Source: Clostridiaceae bacterium (GTDB lineage Bacteria; Bacillota; Clostridia; Oscillospirales; Acutalibacteraceae). From it: DNA of 52,465 nucleotides. The stretch covers positions 1 to 52,465 of the forward strand of contig JAEEUW010000002.1 in assembly GCA_016290665.1 (NCBI GenBank), written 5' to 3'. Below the pieces are notes generated by a model. The model was not told where the DNA came from, ran no database searches, and saw only the letters and a list, made by a program, of their open reading frames with translations. Each line of letters starts with the position of its first letter. Within the stretch, counting starts at the first letter, position 1. Positions 1-8,391 of the stretch are shown here, piece after piece. The position numbers were made by a program, and so were the translations under genes.

Positions 1-1
1 G

Positions 2-241
2 GAGCTGAACGAGAACGAACAGCTGCTGCTAGATTTCGGCGTGCAGATCACGAAGAACCCCCACGCGATCGACGAAGAGATCTATCGGAAGCTTCGTGAA
101 AAATACGACGACAAGGTGCTCACGCAGCTCGTCGGCTTTGCCGGCATCATGTACGCCACCAACCTGTTCAACACGGTCGCCCGTGTGCCGCTGGACGACG
201 TGCTTTACAGCTATATGAACGACAAAACCGGGGAGGAATAA
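2..241 (+). CDS. Carboxymuconolactone decarboxylase (AhpD-like) family protein, C-terminal part
   Basis: The reading frame is already open at base 2 and runs to a TAA at 239-241, so only the last 79 residues are present. The pattern (LNENEQLLLDFG, then an NPHAIDEE helix, then a charged helix, then LVGFAGIMYATNLFN) is the core helical repeat of the carboxymuconolactone decarboxylase/AhpD family. Members are small all-alpha proteins that act as decarboxylases, thiol peroxidase partners or unknowns. The catalytic Cys-containing part would lie upstream and cannot be checked. The stop is 3 bases before the SDR start, and the SDR ribosome binding site lies inside this gene's end, so the two are almost certainly cotranscribed. 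Family assignment is from pattern memory; substrate unknown. Confidence 0.7.
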   Translation, partial: ELNENEQLLLDFGVQITKNPHAIDEEIYRKLREKYDDKVLTQLVGFAGIMYATNLFNTVARVPLDDVLYSYMNDKTGEE

Positions 242-244
242 CAC

Positions 245-1048
245 ATGGGTGAATTCACAGGCAAGGTTGCCTTTATCACGGGCGCCGCGCACGGACAGGG
301 TCGCGCCACGGCGTTGGCGCTGGCGAAAGAGGGCGCCGCCATTGCCGCGTTCGACGTGGCAAAGAAGATCGAATATCCCGCCTACGCCTACGGCACCAGC
401 GAGGAGCTGAAGTCGCTCAAGGCCGAAATCGAAGCCATGGGCGGCCGGTGCGTCATCTGCGCCGGCGACGTGCGCTCCGACGAGGACGTGACCCGCGCGG
501 TGGAAGACACGATCAAGGCCTTCGGCAAGATCGACATCCTGTTCAACAATGCGGGCATCTGCGCCTATGCCGAGATCGATACCATGACCGACGACGAATG
601 GAACGCCATGATCGACATCAACCTCAAGGGTCCGATGAATGTGACGCGCCGGGTCGTGCCGTATATGAAGAAAGCGAAAAGCGGCGTCATCATCAACAAC
701 TCCTCCGTCATGGGCCTGCGCGGCGGCAACCGCCTGTCGCACTACGCGGCCTCCAAGTGGGGCCTGACAGGTCTGACGAAATCGTGGGCCATCGAGCTCG
801 CGCCCTATAACATCCGCGTGGTGTCGATCCACCCGACCGGCGTCAACACGCCGATGAACGACGGCCTGGCCGCCATGGAGGGCATGACCCCGCAGGAGAT
901 CGCGGAGCGCTCCGCCGGCAATCTGCAGCCCGTGCCGTGGATCGAGCCGGAGGACACGGCGAACATGATCCTCTTCCTCGCCAGCGATAAGGCGAAGTAC
1001 TGCACCGGCGGCCAGTACCTGCTGGACGCGGGCCTGCTGAGCGTCTGA
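245..1048 (+). CDS. SDR-family NAD(P)-dependent oxidoreductase (mycofactocin-type SDR subfamily look-alike)
   Basis: A 267-residue classical short-chain dehydrogenase. The Rossmann motif TGAAHGQG is at residues 12-19, NNAG at 101-104, the catalytic Ser near 153-154 and YAASK at 167-171. The GQGR continuation, a short insertion before the second strand, and the late IHPTGVNTPM and PWIEPED segments resemble the subfamily of SDRs that carry non-exchangeable NAD and are often coupled to mycofactocin. No mycofactocin biosynthesis gene is in this window, so coupling cannot be claimed. The RBS GGGGAGG lies in the end of the preceding gene. Likely oxidises or reduces an alcohol/ketone together with the upstream CMD-like protein; the substrate is unknown. 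Confidence 0.85.
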   Translation: MGEFTGKVAFITGAAHGQGRATALALAKEGAAIAAFDVAKKIEYPAYAYGTSEELKSLKAEIEAMGGRCVICAGDVRSDEDVTRAVEDTIKAFGKIDILFNNAGICAYAEIDTMTDDEWNAMIDINLKGPMNVTRRVVPYMKKAKSGVIINNSSVMGLRGGNRLSHYAASKWGLTGLTKSWAIELAPYNIRVVSIHPTGVNTPMNDGLAAMEGMTPQEIAERSAGNLQPVPWIEPEDTANMILFLASDKAKYCTGGQYLLDAGLLSV

Positions 1049-1062
1049 CCCATAACAAAAAC

Positions 1063-1098
1063 AACGGACAAGCTCCACATGAGCCTGTCCGTTTTATT
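1063..1098. terminator. Intrinsic terminator between convergent genes
   Basis: The stem CGGACA-a-GCTC pairs with GAGC-c-TGTCCG around a CACAT loop (one mismatch) and is followed by TTTTATTAT. It serves the SDR gene and, read from the other strand, an A-rich left flank may serve the DUF6320 gene. Confidence 0.75.
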
Positions 1099-1131
1099 AT
1101 CTGGTTTCTGGCTTTTGGCCTTTTGGCCATC

Positions 1132-1638
1132 TTATAAATGGAACGTCGCTTCCATCTGCGCCTCCACGCGCTCCGGGAATTTGAGATAGAGGATCGCGAG
1201 GAAAACCGCGGTCACCGTCATCGAGAGCAAAATCTGCGCCAGCGACATGTGATGGAGCAGCGCGTGCAGAAAGAACAGCAGCTGAAACGCCAGACTCGTG
1301 ACAAGCGCAACGGCGGAATGCATCAGGTCGCCCTTCTCTTTGAACCCGTAGCAGAAATAGCCGACAGCAACGGCCACGAGGCAGAACGGCGTGACGACCG
1401 TCCAAAGGTTGCTCTGGCCGAGCAGCACGCTCAGCGCAGCGATGATCAGTCCGGCGCGCAGCCAGCCGGGATGCGGCTTTTTCGCCCGCACTTTCAGCGG
1501 CGTCACGTTCGAATAGACGGGGTAGGGGGCTTCGTGCAGCTCGGGCAGCGCGGCAGGGTCGTCAACCGCCTCAGCGCCGCAAAGCGGGCAGACGTGGACG
1601 CTTTCACCGAGATCGATGCAGCATTTCGGACATCTCAT
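1132..1638 (-). CDS. Zinc-ribbon membrane protein, DUF6320-like
   Basis: 168 residues. The N-terminus has two CxxC knuckles (CPKC near residue 3, CPLC near residue 17), a zinc ribbon. After a linker come about four hydrophobic helices (roughly residues 60-160), so this is an inner-membrane protein with a cytoplasmic zinc ribbon. Start ATG at 1638 with RBS GGAGGTAAAAGC; it overlaps the stop of the acyltransferase gene by ATGA, so translation is coupled. From memory, DUF6320 proteins in Clostridia usually sit beside condensation/alcohol-acetyltransferase-like genes, as here. Biochemical role unknown; it may recruit or scaffold the acyltransferase at the membrane (inference). Confidence 0.7.
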   Translation of the reverse strand: MRCPKCCIDLGESVHVCPLCGAEAVDDPAALPELHEAPYPVYSNVTPLKVRAKKPHPGWLRAGLIIAALSVLLGQSNLWTVVTPFCLVAVAVGYFCYGFKEKGDLMHSAVALVTSLAFQLLFFLHALLHHMSLAQILLSMTVTAVFLAILYLKFPERVEAQMEATFHL

Positions 1639-2939
1639 GCTTTTACCTCCGAAGTCAGGTTGCTTTCCACATGGACGGGGACGCCGTCCTGCACCAGAAA
1701 GCGGAAGAACTCTTTCTGGAACGCCGTGCTGGTGTCGGACGAAGAGAACGTGAGCGTCATCAGCCCGCTGACCGACAGCGCGGCGCAGCCGAAGGGCTGG
1801 TGCGGCGTGTCGCCGAGCACAAACTCCGCGCGCTCAATATGCGCGAGCACCGCGTCCGGCGCGTCCATGATGCCCCAGTTGGAAAAGAACGTGGTGAACG
1901 AGTGCTGGTTCTGGCGATAGGTGTTCTTGAGGAACGCGCGCTTGATCGGGTAGGGGATCGGGCGCAGCACTCTGGACTGCTGGGCGGCCACGTTGGCCGA
2001 AATCTCGTTCAGAAGCAGCTGCGGGTTGCTCTTTTGCAGCAGCTCGCCGTTGATCGCTTCGGCAATTTCTTCAAACGAAACGTCCTGCCGGCCCTCCGGC
2101 GAAAAGCTGAGGTCGGTCATGTAGACGAAATTGCGCGTGTTCTGCGTGCCGAACCGGCGGCGCAGATCCATCGGGATGCTGATGCAGACGTCCTGCGTCA
2201 GCGGCGCGGGCGCGGTGCGGATGAAGCAATAGATGAGCAGCGCGGTGATGTATTCCGTAATGGTCAGCTCATAGCCGGCGGCCGCCGCTTTGATATCGTC
2301 CACGCGGAACGTGCCGTGGACGACGTGGGCGAAGTTTGGCTTGACGTCGTATTCAATGAAATACGGCTGTCTCTTTTCTGGGCTCTTCGCCTTGGCGTCC
2401 GGCGTGGCGTGCAGGCGGTAAGCGTCGCAGGTCTCCTCTTCGGTCGGCGCGTCCTCCATGCGCAGCGCGTGCGCGTCGTGTGCGATCTCTTCGCCCTGCA
2501 GCTCATAGTAGCGCGTCAGGAGGGTGGAAAGGAACATTGTGGTTGCGCCGCCGTCCGCAAGGGAGTGATACATTTCGATGCTCACGCGGCGTTTATAATA
2601 GAGGACGCGGAAATTCGGCTGATCGGTGCCGAACAGGCCGATTGGACGGTAGGGATAGTCGTGCTCCTCCTCAACCTGCGGCAGCGCGTCGGTGTGCTGA
2701 AAATAGCTCCAGAACAGGCCGTCCTGCAGCTGGCCCTGCCAGGCGGGAAAGCGCGGCGTGACGTCGTTCAGCGCCGTCTGCAGCACCGCGGGATCGACGT
2801 CCTCTTTCAGAATCGCGCTGATGCGGAACGTGCGGCACCAGCGTTTTCTTCTTGCGGCGGCATAAAGGTTCGACGCGTTGTCGATCGGATACCAGCGTCT
2901 GCCGACCAGCGTGCTCGGCGTTTTTTCGCTGTTTTCCAT
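1635..2939 (-). CDS. CoA-dependent acyltransferase superfamily (condensation / alcohol O-acetyltransferase-like) protein
   Basis: 434 residues from ATG 2939. The active-site signature HxxxDGG (HSLADGG) lies near residue 125, the hallmark of the BAHD/condensation/carnitine acyltransferase superfamily, in which His deprotonates the acceptor. Total length fits a single stand-alone two-lobed domain. An in-frame TTG 18 bases upstream would put the ribosome binding site GGAGGGG inside the coding region, so ATG 2939 (or the adjacent GTG at 2942) is the better start. The gene is coupled by a 4-base overlap to the downstream zinc-ribbon membrane protein. Family membership is solid. The acceptor (alcohol, sugar or lipid) is unknown. 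Confidence 0.75.
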   Translation of the reverse strand: MENSEKTPSTLVGRRWYPIDNASNLYAAARRKRWCRTFRISAILKEDVDPAVLQTALNDVTPRFPAWQGQLQDGLFWSYFQHTDALPQVEEEHDYPYRPIGLFGTDQPNFRVLYYKRRVSIEMYHSLADGGATTMFLSTLLTRYYELQGEEIAHDAHALRMEDAPTEEETCDAYRLHATPDAKAKSPEKRQPYFIEYDVKPNFAHVVHGTFRVDDIKAAAAGYELTITEYITALLIYCFIRTAPAPLTQDVCISIPMDLRRRFGTQNTRNFVYMTDLSFSPEGRQDVSFEEIAEAINGELLQKSNPQLLLNEISANVAAQQSRVLRPIPYPIKRAFLKNTYRQNQHSFTTFFSNWGIMDAPDAVLAHIERAEFVLGDTPHQPFGCAALSVSGLMTLTFSSSDTSTAFQKEFFRFLVQDGVPVHVESNLTSEVKA

Positions 2940-2979
2940 CACTGTGACCCCCTCCAAATCTTTCCTCTCATAGAATTTT

Positions 2980-3008
2980 ATAATATCGAATATTCACAGT
3001 ATTGTCAA
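2980..3008 (-). promoter_or_regulatory. Sigma-A-type promoter for the acyltransferase operon
   Basis: On the minus strand TTGACA (3008-3003), a 17-base spacer, then TATTAT (2985-2980), about 40 bases before the start codon. Confidence 0.7.
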
Positions 3009-3078
3009 GATGTGTTCGGAATTCTGTTGGCATTTGCAGTCAAAATTTACCATTCCGTCATTTTTTTCGAAAAAAGTG

Positions 3079-3107
3079 TTGACTTATGATAGAAATTCAT
3101 ATAAAAT
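3079..3107 (+). promoter_or_regulatory. Sigma-A-type promoter
   Basis: TTGACT (3079-3084), 17-base spacer, TAAAAT (3102-3107), within an AT-rich stretch unlike the surrounding GC-rich DNA. Drives the unknown secreted protein at 3186. Confidence 0.75.
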
Positions 3108-3185
3108 GAAAACGCTAAGCTGAATCAGTTTGGCTTATTCTGTTTTGCTTTTCGAATACGAATGACATCAGGGAGGAAAACTACC

Positions 3186-4649
3186 ATGCAAAAGAAATCC
3201 AAGTTCAAAACGGTATTGATTATCGTGCTTGCCGTGCTGCTCGTGATTGAGTCCTGCGTGCTGATTTTCGGCAACAAGAGCAAGAGCGAGCCGGAACCGG
3301 TTGACCAGCCGCGCGCTGAGCTCGACACGTCCAACGTTCCCACCATGCCCGATCCCGCAATCGTGGTTGAGGACGGCAAGATCCTCTCGAAAGTACTTGG
3401 CGATAAAAACATCGGCGACACGCTGCGCGGCGTGTTCTATTCCAACGGCATTGTCAGCGCCCTGATGAGCGCAGTTTATCCGATGCTGTATGATAAGGTC
3501 GAAAGCATGCTTGACCTTGTCCAGTTTATCCATCTGTATCCCACCGGCCCGGCGCTTGCCGCTCAGATGGGCGACGTGTCCTATACCGCCGTGGATAAGG
3601 ACGGCGTGCGCAAGCCTCTGACCGTCGTGCTCAACAAGGTCGGCTCCAACTGGGATTACATGAACGCCAAGGTCAAATGGACGACCGAGGATGAAAACGG
3701 CGAAAAGACCGAGCACGAGGATACGATTTACAATTCCATCGACTGGCTCGTGCACGATCAGGCTTCCTTCTATCAGGCCATGAACGATGCGACGCTCGGT
3801 TTCCGCGGTCTGCTGGAAGTCAGTATTCAGAGCAAGACAAACAAAATCAAATTGATGGACGCTGCCGCCAGCATGGCCGGCATCGACTTCCTCGCTTCGA
3901 TTCCTCTGGAGCTCGAAGCTGCGAAGGTGTATAACCCCTCTGCAATGACCGGTTATCAGGCGTTCTTCGTCTATCTGTTCAACATCCTCGGCCTTGTGGA
4001 CGGCGAATATCTTCCCAGCGAGGTCGTCTGTAGCTACGGCACGATGGGTGAAATGTGGAAGGCGATCATCGAATCCATCATCTATGCCGTCGAAAAGATC
4101 ATGACGGATCCCGCCAAGAACCTGGCAAACGTGATCGTCACGCTGGTGGAATCCATTGATTCCGGCAGATTCATGAAGCGCTTCCTGATGACGAGCATGT
4201 ATCTGGAATACAACCCGCTGGTCAAGAAGATCATGAAAGCCGAAGACGGCGAACAGTTCAACCTCGGCGGCACGATCAACGACGTGGCCAAGGGTATGGG
4301 CATCGACCTGACCCAGAGCTGGAATGAGATCCTCGGCGCCGTTATCAAGATGATCGGCGGCGACAAGGTCAAGGCGCCGACGTTCAACACCAAGGCGCTC
4401 ATCGCGGCCGGCACCCCGACGACCCTGCCCAACGGCAACAAGGTCTATAAGGCCAACCCGGACAAGGTGACCGCGGTCTTCGTCGACTACCTGATGCAGG
4501 GCGAAGTCATCGACGCGCTGCTGGCGAAGGTCAACATGTTCTCTGCCGAAGACAACAAGCGGATTGTCAAGGCGTTCAACGAAGCTGACGCCGGTCTGAG
4601 CAACCTGCTCAAGGTCGTGTTCAGCGTTGTGCTTGCGAATCTGATCTAA
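3186..4649 (+). CDS. Unknown exported or membrane-anchored protein
   Basis: 487 residues, not recognised. Start chosen at ATG 3186 because GGGAGG sits 9 bases upstream; an in-frame upstream ATG at 3162 would overlap it. The N-terminus is a short basic stretch (KKSKFK) followed by a ~20-residue hydrophobic segment (residues ~8-28) and then a charged, Pro-containing linker. It is therefore a signal anchor or uncleaved signal with the bulk outside the membrane. The rest is soluble-looking, mixed helix, with no metal-binding or catalytic motif seen. Monocistronic: own promoter upstream and a strong terminator downstream. No function proposed. Confidence 0.8.
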   Translation: MQKKSKFKTVLIIVLAVLLVIESCVLIFGNKSKSEPEPVDQPRAELDTSNVPTMPDPAIVVEDGKILSKVLGDKNIGDTLRGVFYSNGIVSALMSAVYPMLYDKVESMLDLVQFIHLYPTGPALAAQMGDVSYTAVDKDGVRKPLTVVLNKVGSNWDYMNAKVKWTTEDENGEKTEHEDTIYNSIDWLVHDQASFYQAMNDATLGFRGLLEVSIQSKTNKIKLMDAAASMAGIDFLASIPLELEAAKVYNPSAMTGYQAFFVYLFNILGLVDGEYLPSEVVCSYGTMGEMWKAIIESIIYAVEKIMTDPAKNLANVIVTLVESIDSGRFMKRFLMTSMYLEYNPLVKKIMKAEDGEQFNLGGTINDVAKGMGIDLTQSWNEILGAVIKMIGGDKVKAPTFNTKALIAAGTPTTLPNGNKVYKANPDKVTAVFVDYLMQGEVIDALLAKVNMFSAEDNKRIVKAFNEADAGLSNLLKVVFSVVLANLI

Positions 4650-4681
4650 GATTGCCGGAAACCAGAAACCAGAAATAAGAA

Positions 4682-4716
4682 GCAGCCGGTTCGGAACCCC
4701 GAACCGGCTGCGTTTT
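4682..4716. terminator. Intrinsic terminator, 13-bp perfect stem
   Basis: GCAGCCGGTTCGG pairs perfectly with CCGAACCGGCTGC around a 4-base AACC loop, followed by GTTTTCTGTC. Sits between two convergent genes. Confidence 0.85.
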
Positions 4717-4758
4717 CTGTCTTTCGGCCATCTGATTTCCGGCCATCTGCTATCTGAC

Positions 4759-5436
4759 TTAATCTAGACGGTACAGCCCGGATTTCAGCCAGACGAATTC
4801 CCGCCCGCCGACGTTGATGTATTTGTAGATCTTCTCGTTGAACACGCGGTAATCGCGGATCGAATTGGTCTGCACGTTCAGCACGCGCACCTTGTAGGAC
4901 GCCTGATTGCAGATGTAAAGGTTGCCGCCGATCATGGTCAGCGAGGTCGGCTTTTCAAACGCCGTGGTCTCGCCGCCGCCCACGCGCAGCAGGATGCGCC
5001 CTTCGCGCGGGGAGTATTTGATGATGGCGTTTTCGTTCGGCACGGCGCACCAGATATAGCTGCCGTCCACGGCGATGTCGCAGACCGGGGAGCCGTGATA
5101 GGTCAGCAGCGACGAGATGTTGACGGTGCCGTCGGTGTTGAAGATGTGATATTCGCCGTTGGGAAAGATCGCCATGATCTTGTTGTCGGATAACACGCCG
5201 ACGTCGCACGACACATAATCGCCGAGCTGTTTCGCGATATCCTCATATTCATAGCCGAATTTCACCTTCAGGAACACGGCGCGCTTGATATGGCTGAACG
5301 CATCGTTGACCGCGTCGTAGCCGTAGAAATTGACAACCAGGCGGCCGTCGTCCTCCGCGGTCCCTTTTGCGGCAAAAACAAAGCCCTGCTTGAACGGCGT
5401 GATGTTGAGAATCTCGCCGGAAAACACGTTTTGCAT
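4759..5436 (-). CDS. Unknown beta-propeller-like protein
   Basis: 225 residues from ATG 5436 (RBS AGGAG, 8 bases away). The same frame stays open for about 2 kb upstream across glpK on the opposite strand, but that is an antisense artefact; the RBS and promoter place the start here. The sequence alternates short beta-rich blades with aromatic and glycine turns (for example GSYIWCAVPNENAIIKYS, GGNLYICNQASYKVRVLN), like NHL/WD-type propeller blades, perhaps 4-5 of them. No signal peptide, so cytoplasmic. No catalytic residues seen. Stand-alone gene divergent from glpK. Confidence 0.7.
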   Translation of the reverse strand: MQNVFSGEILNITPFKQGFVFAAKGTAEDDGRLVVNFYGYDAVNDAFSHIKRAVFLKVKFGYEYEDIAKQLGDYVSCDVGVLSDNKIMAIFPNGEYHIFNTDGTVNISSLLTYHGSPVCDIAVDGSYIWCAVPNENAIIKYSPREGRILLRVGGGETTAFEKPTSLTMIGGNLYICNQASYKVRVLNVQTNSIRDYRVFNEKIYKYINVGGREFVWLKSGLYRLD

Positions 5437-5490
5437 GGTCGTTTCTCCTTTTCCGCCGCGCCCGCGGCACGGCTTTTTCAGTTCTTTTCT

Positions 5491-5519
5491 ATGATACATG
5501 ATAAACGGCGCGCCGTCAA
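5491..5519 (-). promoter_or_regulatory. Sigma-A-type promoter for the propeller-like gene
   Basis: Minus strand TTGACG (5519-5514), 17-base spacer, TATCAT (5496-5491), about 55 bases before ATG 5436. Confidence 0.65.
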
Positions 5520-5562
5520 GCGCCGAACGCAAAAATATTCTCTTCTTTTCCGGTCGTTCGTG

Positions 5563-5591
5563 TTGACAAACGAGACATAATTCTGTAAAAT
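5563..5591 (+). promoter_or_regulatory. Sigma-A-type promoter for glpK
   Basis: Perfect TTGACA (5563-5568), 17-base spacer, TAAAAT (5586-5591), 80 bases before the glpK start. No obvious CRE-like operator was seen in the 5' leader. Confidence 0.8.
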
Positions 5592-5673
5592 ATATATACT
5601 TGTATTTATGTTGAAAAACGGCAGTCCGATTCTGTTTTTGCTTTTTCAACACCCATAAGGAGGAAACGAAGCT

Positions 5674-7191
5674 ATGGCAGGAAAATACGTAATGGCGCTT
5701 GATCAGGGCACGACCAGCTCGCGCGCGATCGTCTTTGACAAGCATGGCAACATCATCGCGAAGGCGCAGAACGAATTCGACCAGATCTATCCGAAGGCCG
5801 GCTGGGTTGAGCATGATCCGCTCAAGATCCTCTACAGCCAGATCACGTCGATCACCTCTGTGCTTGCCTCCGGCAACTTCGACCCGAAGGAGATTGCCGG
5901 CATCGGCATCACCAACCAGCGTGAGACCACCATTCTCTGGGACCGCGCCACCGGCAAGCCCGTCTATAACGCCATCGTCTGGCAGTGCCGCAGAACCGCG
6001 GAATTCTGCGAAGAGATCAAGAAGGACAAGGAGCTTTGCGATTATATCGAAGCGCACACCGGTCTGCTGGTGGACGCCTATTTCTCCGCCACAAAGATCA
6101 AATGGATCCTCGACAATGTGCCCGGCGTCAAGGCGCTTGCCGAAGCCGGCCAGCTGCTGTTCGGCACGGTGGAGACCTGGCTGATCTGGAACCTGACCGG
6201 CGGCCGCACCCACGTGACCGATTACTCCAACGCCTCCCGCACCATGCTGTTCGACGTCGACAAGCTGGAATGGGACGAATATCTTTGCAATAAGCTCGGC
6301 ATCCCGATGAGCATTCTGCCCACGCCCGTGCCCTCCAGCCAGGTTTACGGCTGGGTGTCGAACAACGTCTTCGTCGGCATGGAAGAGCTGGAAGGCGTGC
6401 CCATCTGCGGCGCCATCGGCGACCAGCCCTCGGCCCTGTTCGGCCAGGCCTGCTTTGAGCCCGGTATGGCGAAGAACACCTACGGTACCGGCTGCTTCCT
6501 GCTCATGAACACAGGCAATGAGCGCGTGAAGTCCGAAAACAAGCTTCTCACGGGCGTTGCCTGGAGTCTCGGCGGCAAGACCACCTATTCGATCGAGGGT
6601 TCCGCCTTCAACGCCGGCTCCGTCATCAAATGGCTGCGCGACGAACTGAAGCTGATCGACAGCCCGAAGCGCTGCGACGAGCTTGCCGAAAGCGTGCCCG
6701 ACGCGAACGGCTGCTATCTCGTGCCCGCGTTCACCGGCCTCGGCGCGCCCTATTGGGATATGTATGCCCGCGGCTGCATTGTGGGCCTGACCCGCGGCGT
6801 CAACCGCGCCCACATCGCCCGCGCGGTGCTGGAAAGCATCACCTATCAGATGACCGATCTGCTGGAAGCCATGAGAGCAGACTCCGGCATCGATATCACC
6901 GACCTGCGCGTGGACGGCGGCGCCAGCGTTTCCAACATCCTGCTGCAGATTCAGGCGAACATGGCCCAGACCAAGGTGGACCGCCCGAAGTGCGTGGAGA
7001 CCACGGCGCTCGGCGCGGCGTATCTGGCCGGTCTTGCCGTCGGCGTGTGGGACAGCCTGGACGACATCCAGAAGAACCGCGAGATCGACCGCATCTTCGA
7101 ACCGCAGATGGCGCCGGACGTGCGCAACGAGTACTATGCCGGCTGGAAGAAAGCGGTCACCAGAGCGATGGACTGGGAAGACAAAGAGTAA
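5674..7191 (+). CDS. glpK: Glycerol kinase
   Basis: 505 residues, the standard length. Catalyses ATP-dependent phosphorylation of glycerol to sn-glycerol-3-phosphate in the cytoplasm. The FGGY-type N-terminal phosphate loop DQGTTSSR is at residues 10-17, followed by the usual AGWVEHDP and GITNQRET segments. The C-terminal half has GLGAPYWD and RVDGGAS, both typical of GlpK. RBS AAGGAGG 9 bases before ATG. No glpF or glpO/glpA is adjacent. Instead an Ldh2-type dehydrogenase and a malic enzyme follow on the same strand without an obvious terminator. Confidence 0.95.
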   Translation: MAGKYVMALDQGTTSSRAIVFDKHGNIIAKAQNEFDQIYPKAGWVEHDPLKILYSQITSITSVLASGNFDPKEIAGIGITNQRETTILWDRATGKPVYNAIVWQCRRTAEFCEEIKKDKELCDYIEAHTGLLVDAYFSATKIKWILDNVPGVKALAEAGQLLFGTVETWLIWNLTGGRTHVTDYSNASRTMLFDVDKLEWDEYLCNKLGIPMSILPTPVPSSQVYGWVSNNVFVGMEELEGVPICGAIGDQPSALFGQACFEPGMAKNTYGTGCFLLMNTGNERVKSENKLLTGVAWSLGGKTTYSIEGSAFNAGSVIKWLRDELKLIDSPKRCDELAESVPDANGCYLVPAFTGLGAPYWDMYARGCIVGLTRGVNRAHIARAVLESITYQMTDLLEAMRADSGIDITDLRVDGGASVSNILLQIQANMAQTKVDRPKCVETTALGAAYLAGLAVGVWDSLDDIQKNREIDRIFEPQMAPDVRNEYYAGWKKAVTRAMDWEDKE

Positions 7192-7252
7192 ACGCACCGC
7201 GAACATATCACGGTACAAAATAAAACATTTTATAAAACAGGAGTGAAGAATC

Positions 7253-8362
7253 ATGGGAAAAGTAATTCTTGATTGGGACACCGCGCGCAGCTTTATGGAA
7301 GATGCGTTCAAGGGCGTCGGCGTGCCTGCCGACGACGCAAAGATCGTGGTCGATGTGCTGTTGGAATCCGACAAACGCGGCATCGAATCGCACGGCTGCA
7401 ACCGCTTTAAGCCCATCTATATCGACCGCATCAACGACGGGATCCAGAACCCGGTGACCAACTTTGAAATCATCAAGGAAACCCCCTGCACGGCAGTGGT
7501 GGACGGTCACGACGGCATGGGTCAGGTCATCGGCTATAAGTCCATGCAGATGGCGATCGACAAGGCGAAGCAGTACGGCCTGGGCATGGTCGTGGTCCGC
7601 AATTCCTGCCATTACGGTATCGCCGGCTACTATCCGAGCATGGCCTGCAAGCAGGGCTGCATCGGCATCACCGGCACCAACGCGCGTCCCTCCGTGGCGC
7701 CCACGTTCGGCGTGGAAGGCATGTTCGGCACGAACCCGCTGACCATCGGCATCCCGACCGACGAAGACTTTGACTTCATCATCGACTGCGCGACCTCGAT
7801 CACCCAGAACGGCAAGATCGAATACTATGCTCGCATCGGGGAAGACGTCCATCCGGGCACCATCATCGACATCGACGGCAACCCCGTGGAAGGCGACGCC
7901 GGCGTGGCGCTCAAGAAGATCCGCAACGGCACAGCTGCGCTTGCCACCCTCGGCGGCATCGGCGAAGCCCTCGGCGGCTACAAGGGCTACGGCTACGCGA
8001 TGGTCGTGGAACTGCTTTCCTCCGTGCTGCAGGACGGCCTTTACGGCAAGGACCTGGACGGCAAGGACGAAAACGGCAACAAGCGTCCCTATCATTTGGG
8101 CCACTTCTTCATCGCCATCGATACCGACCACTTCCTGGGCGAAGAGCTTTGCCGCAAAAAGGCCGGCGAAATCATCCGCTCCGTCCGCGCTTCCAAGAAG
8201 CAGCCGGGCGCCGACCGTATCTGGTCCGCGAACGAAAAGGAATGGAACGTCTGGCTGCAGCGCAAGGACAGCGGCGTGCCCATCAACGAATCGGTACAGG
8301 CTGAAATGTCCAAGGTCCGCGACGACCTGCAGCTTGACTATAAGTTCCCGTGGGAAAACTGA
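7253..8362 (+). CDS. Ldh2 / malate-lactate dehydrogenase family oxidoreductase
   Basis: 369 residues, full length for the type-2 malate/L-lactate/ureidoglycolate dehydrogenase family, an NAD(P)-dependent fold unrelated to classical LDH/MDH. Family marks are SDKRGIESHG near residue 40, the SCHYGIAGYY segment, and GTNPLTIGIP followed by IDCATS in the middle. RBS AGGAG, 8 bases before ATG. Likely oxidises a 2-hydroxyacid; malate is attractive because the next gene is a malic enzyme 29 bases downstream (inference). The family also includes sulfolactate and ureidoglycolate dehydrogenases, so the substrate is open. Confidence 0.88.
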   Translation: MGKVILDWDTARSFMEDAFKGVGVPADDAKIVVDVLLESDKRGIESHGCNRFKPIYIDRINDGIQNPVTNFEIIKETPCTAVVDGHDGMGQVIGYKSMQMAIDKAKQYGLGMVVVRNSCHYGIAGYYPSMACKQGCIGITGTNARPSVAPTFGVEGMFGTNPLTIGIPTDEDFDFIIDCATSITQNGKIEYYARIGEDVHPGTIIDIDGNPVEGDAGVALKKIRNGTAALATLGGIGEALGGYKGYGYAMVVELLSSVLQDGLYGKDLDGKDENGNKRPYHLGHFFIAIDTDHFLGEELCRKKAGEIIRSVRASKKQPGADRIWSANEKEWNVWLQRKDSGVPINESVQAEMSKVRDDLQLDYKFPWEN

Positions 8363-8391
8363 TCTTGTTAATTCGGAAAGGATAGGAATCT

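Noticed and set aside
4759-7416. An 885-codon open frame on the minus strand running across glpK.
   Set aside because: Most of it is antisense to glycerol kinase and arises from GC-rich third positions. Only the 3' part (to 5436) has an RBS and promoter and is kept.
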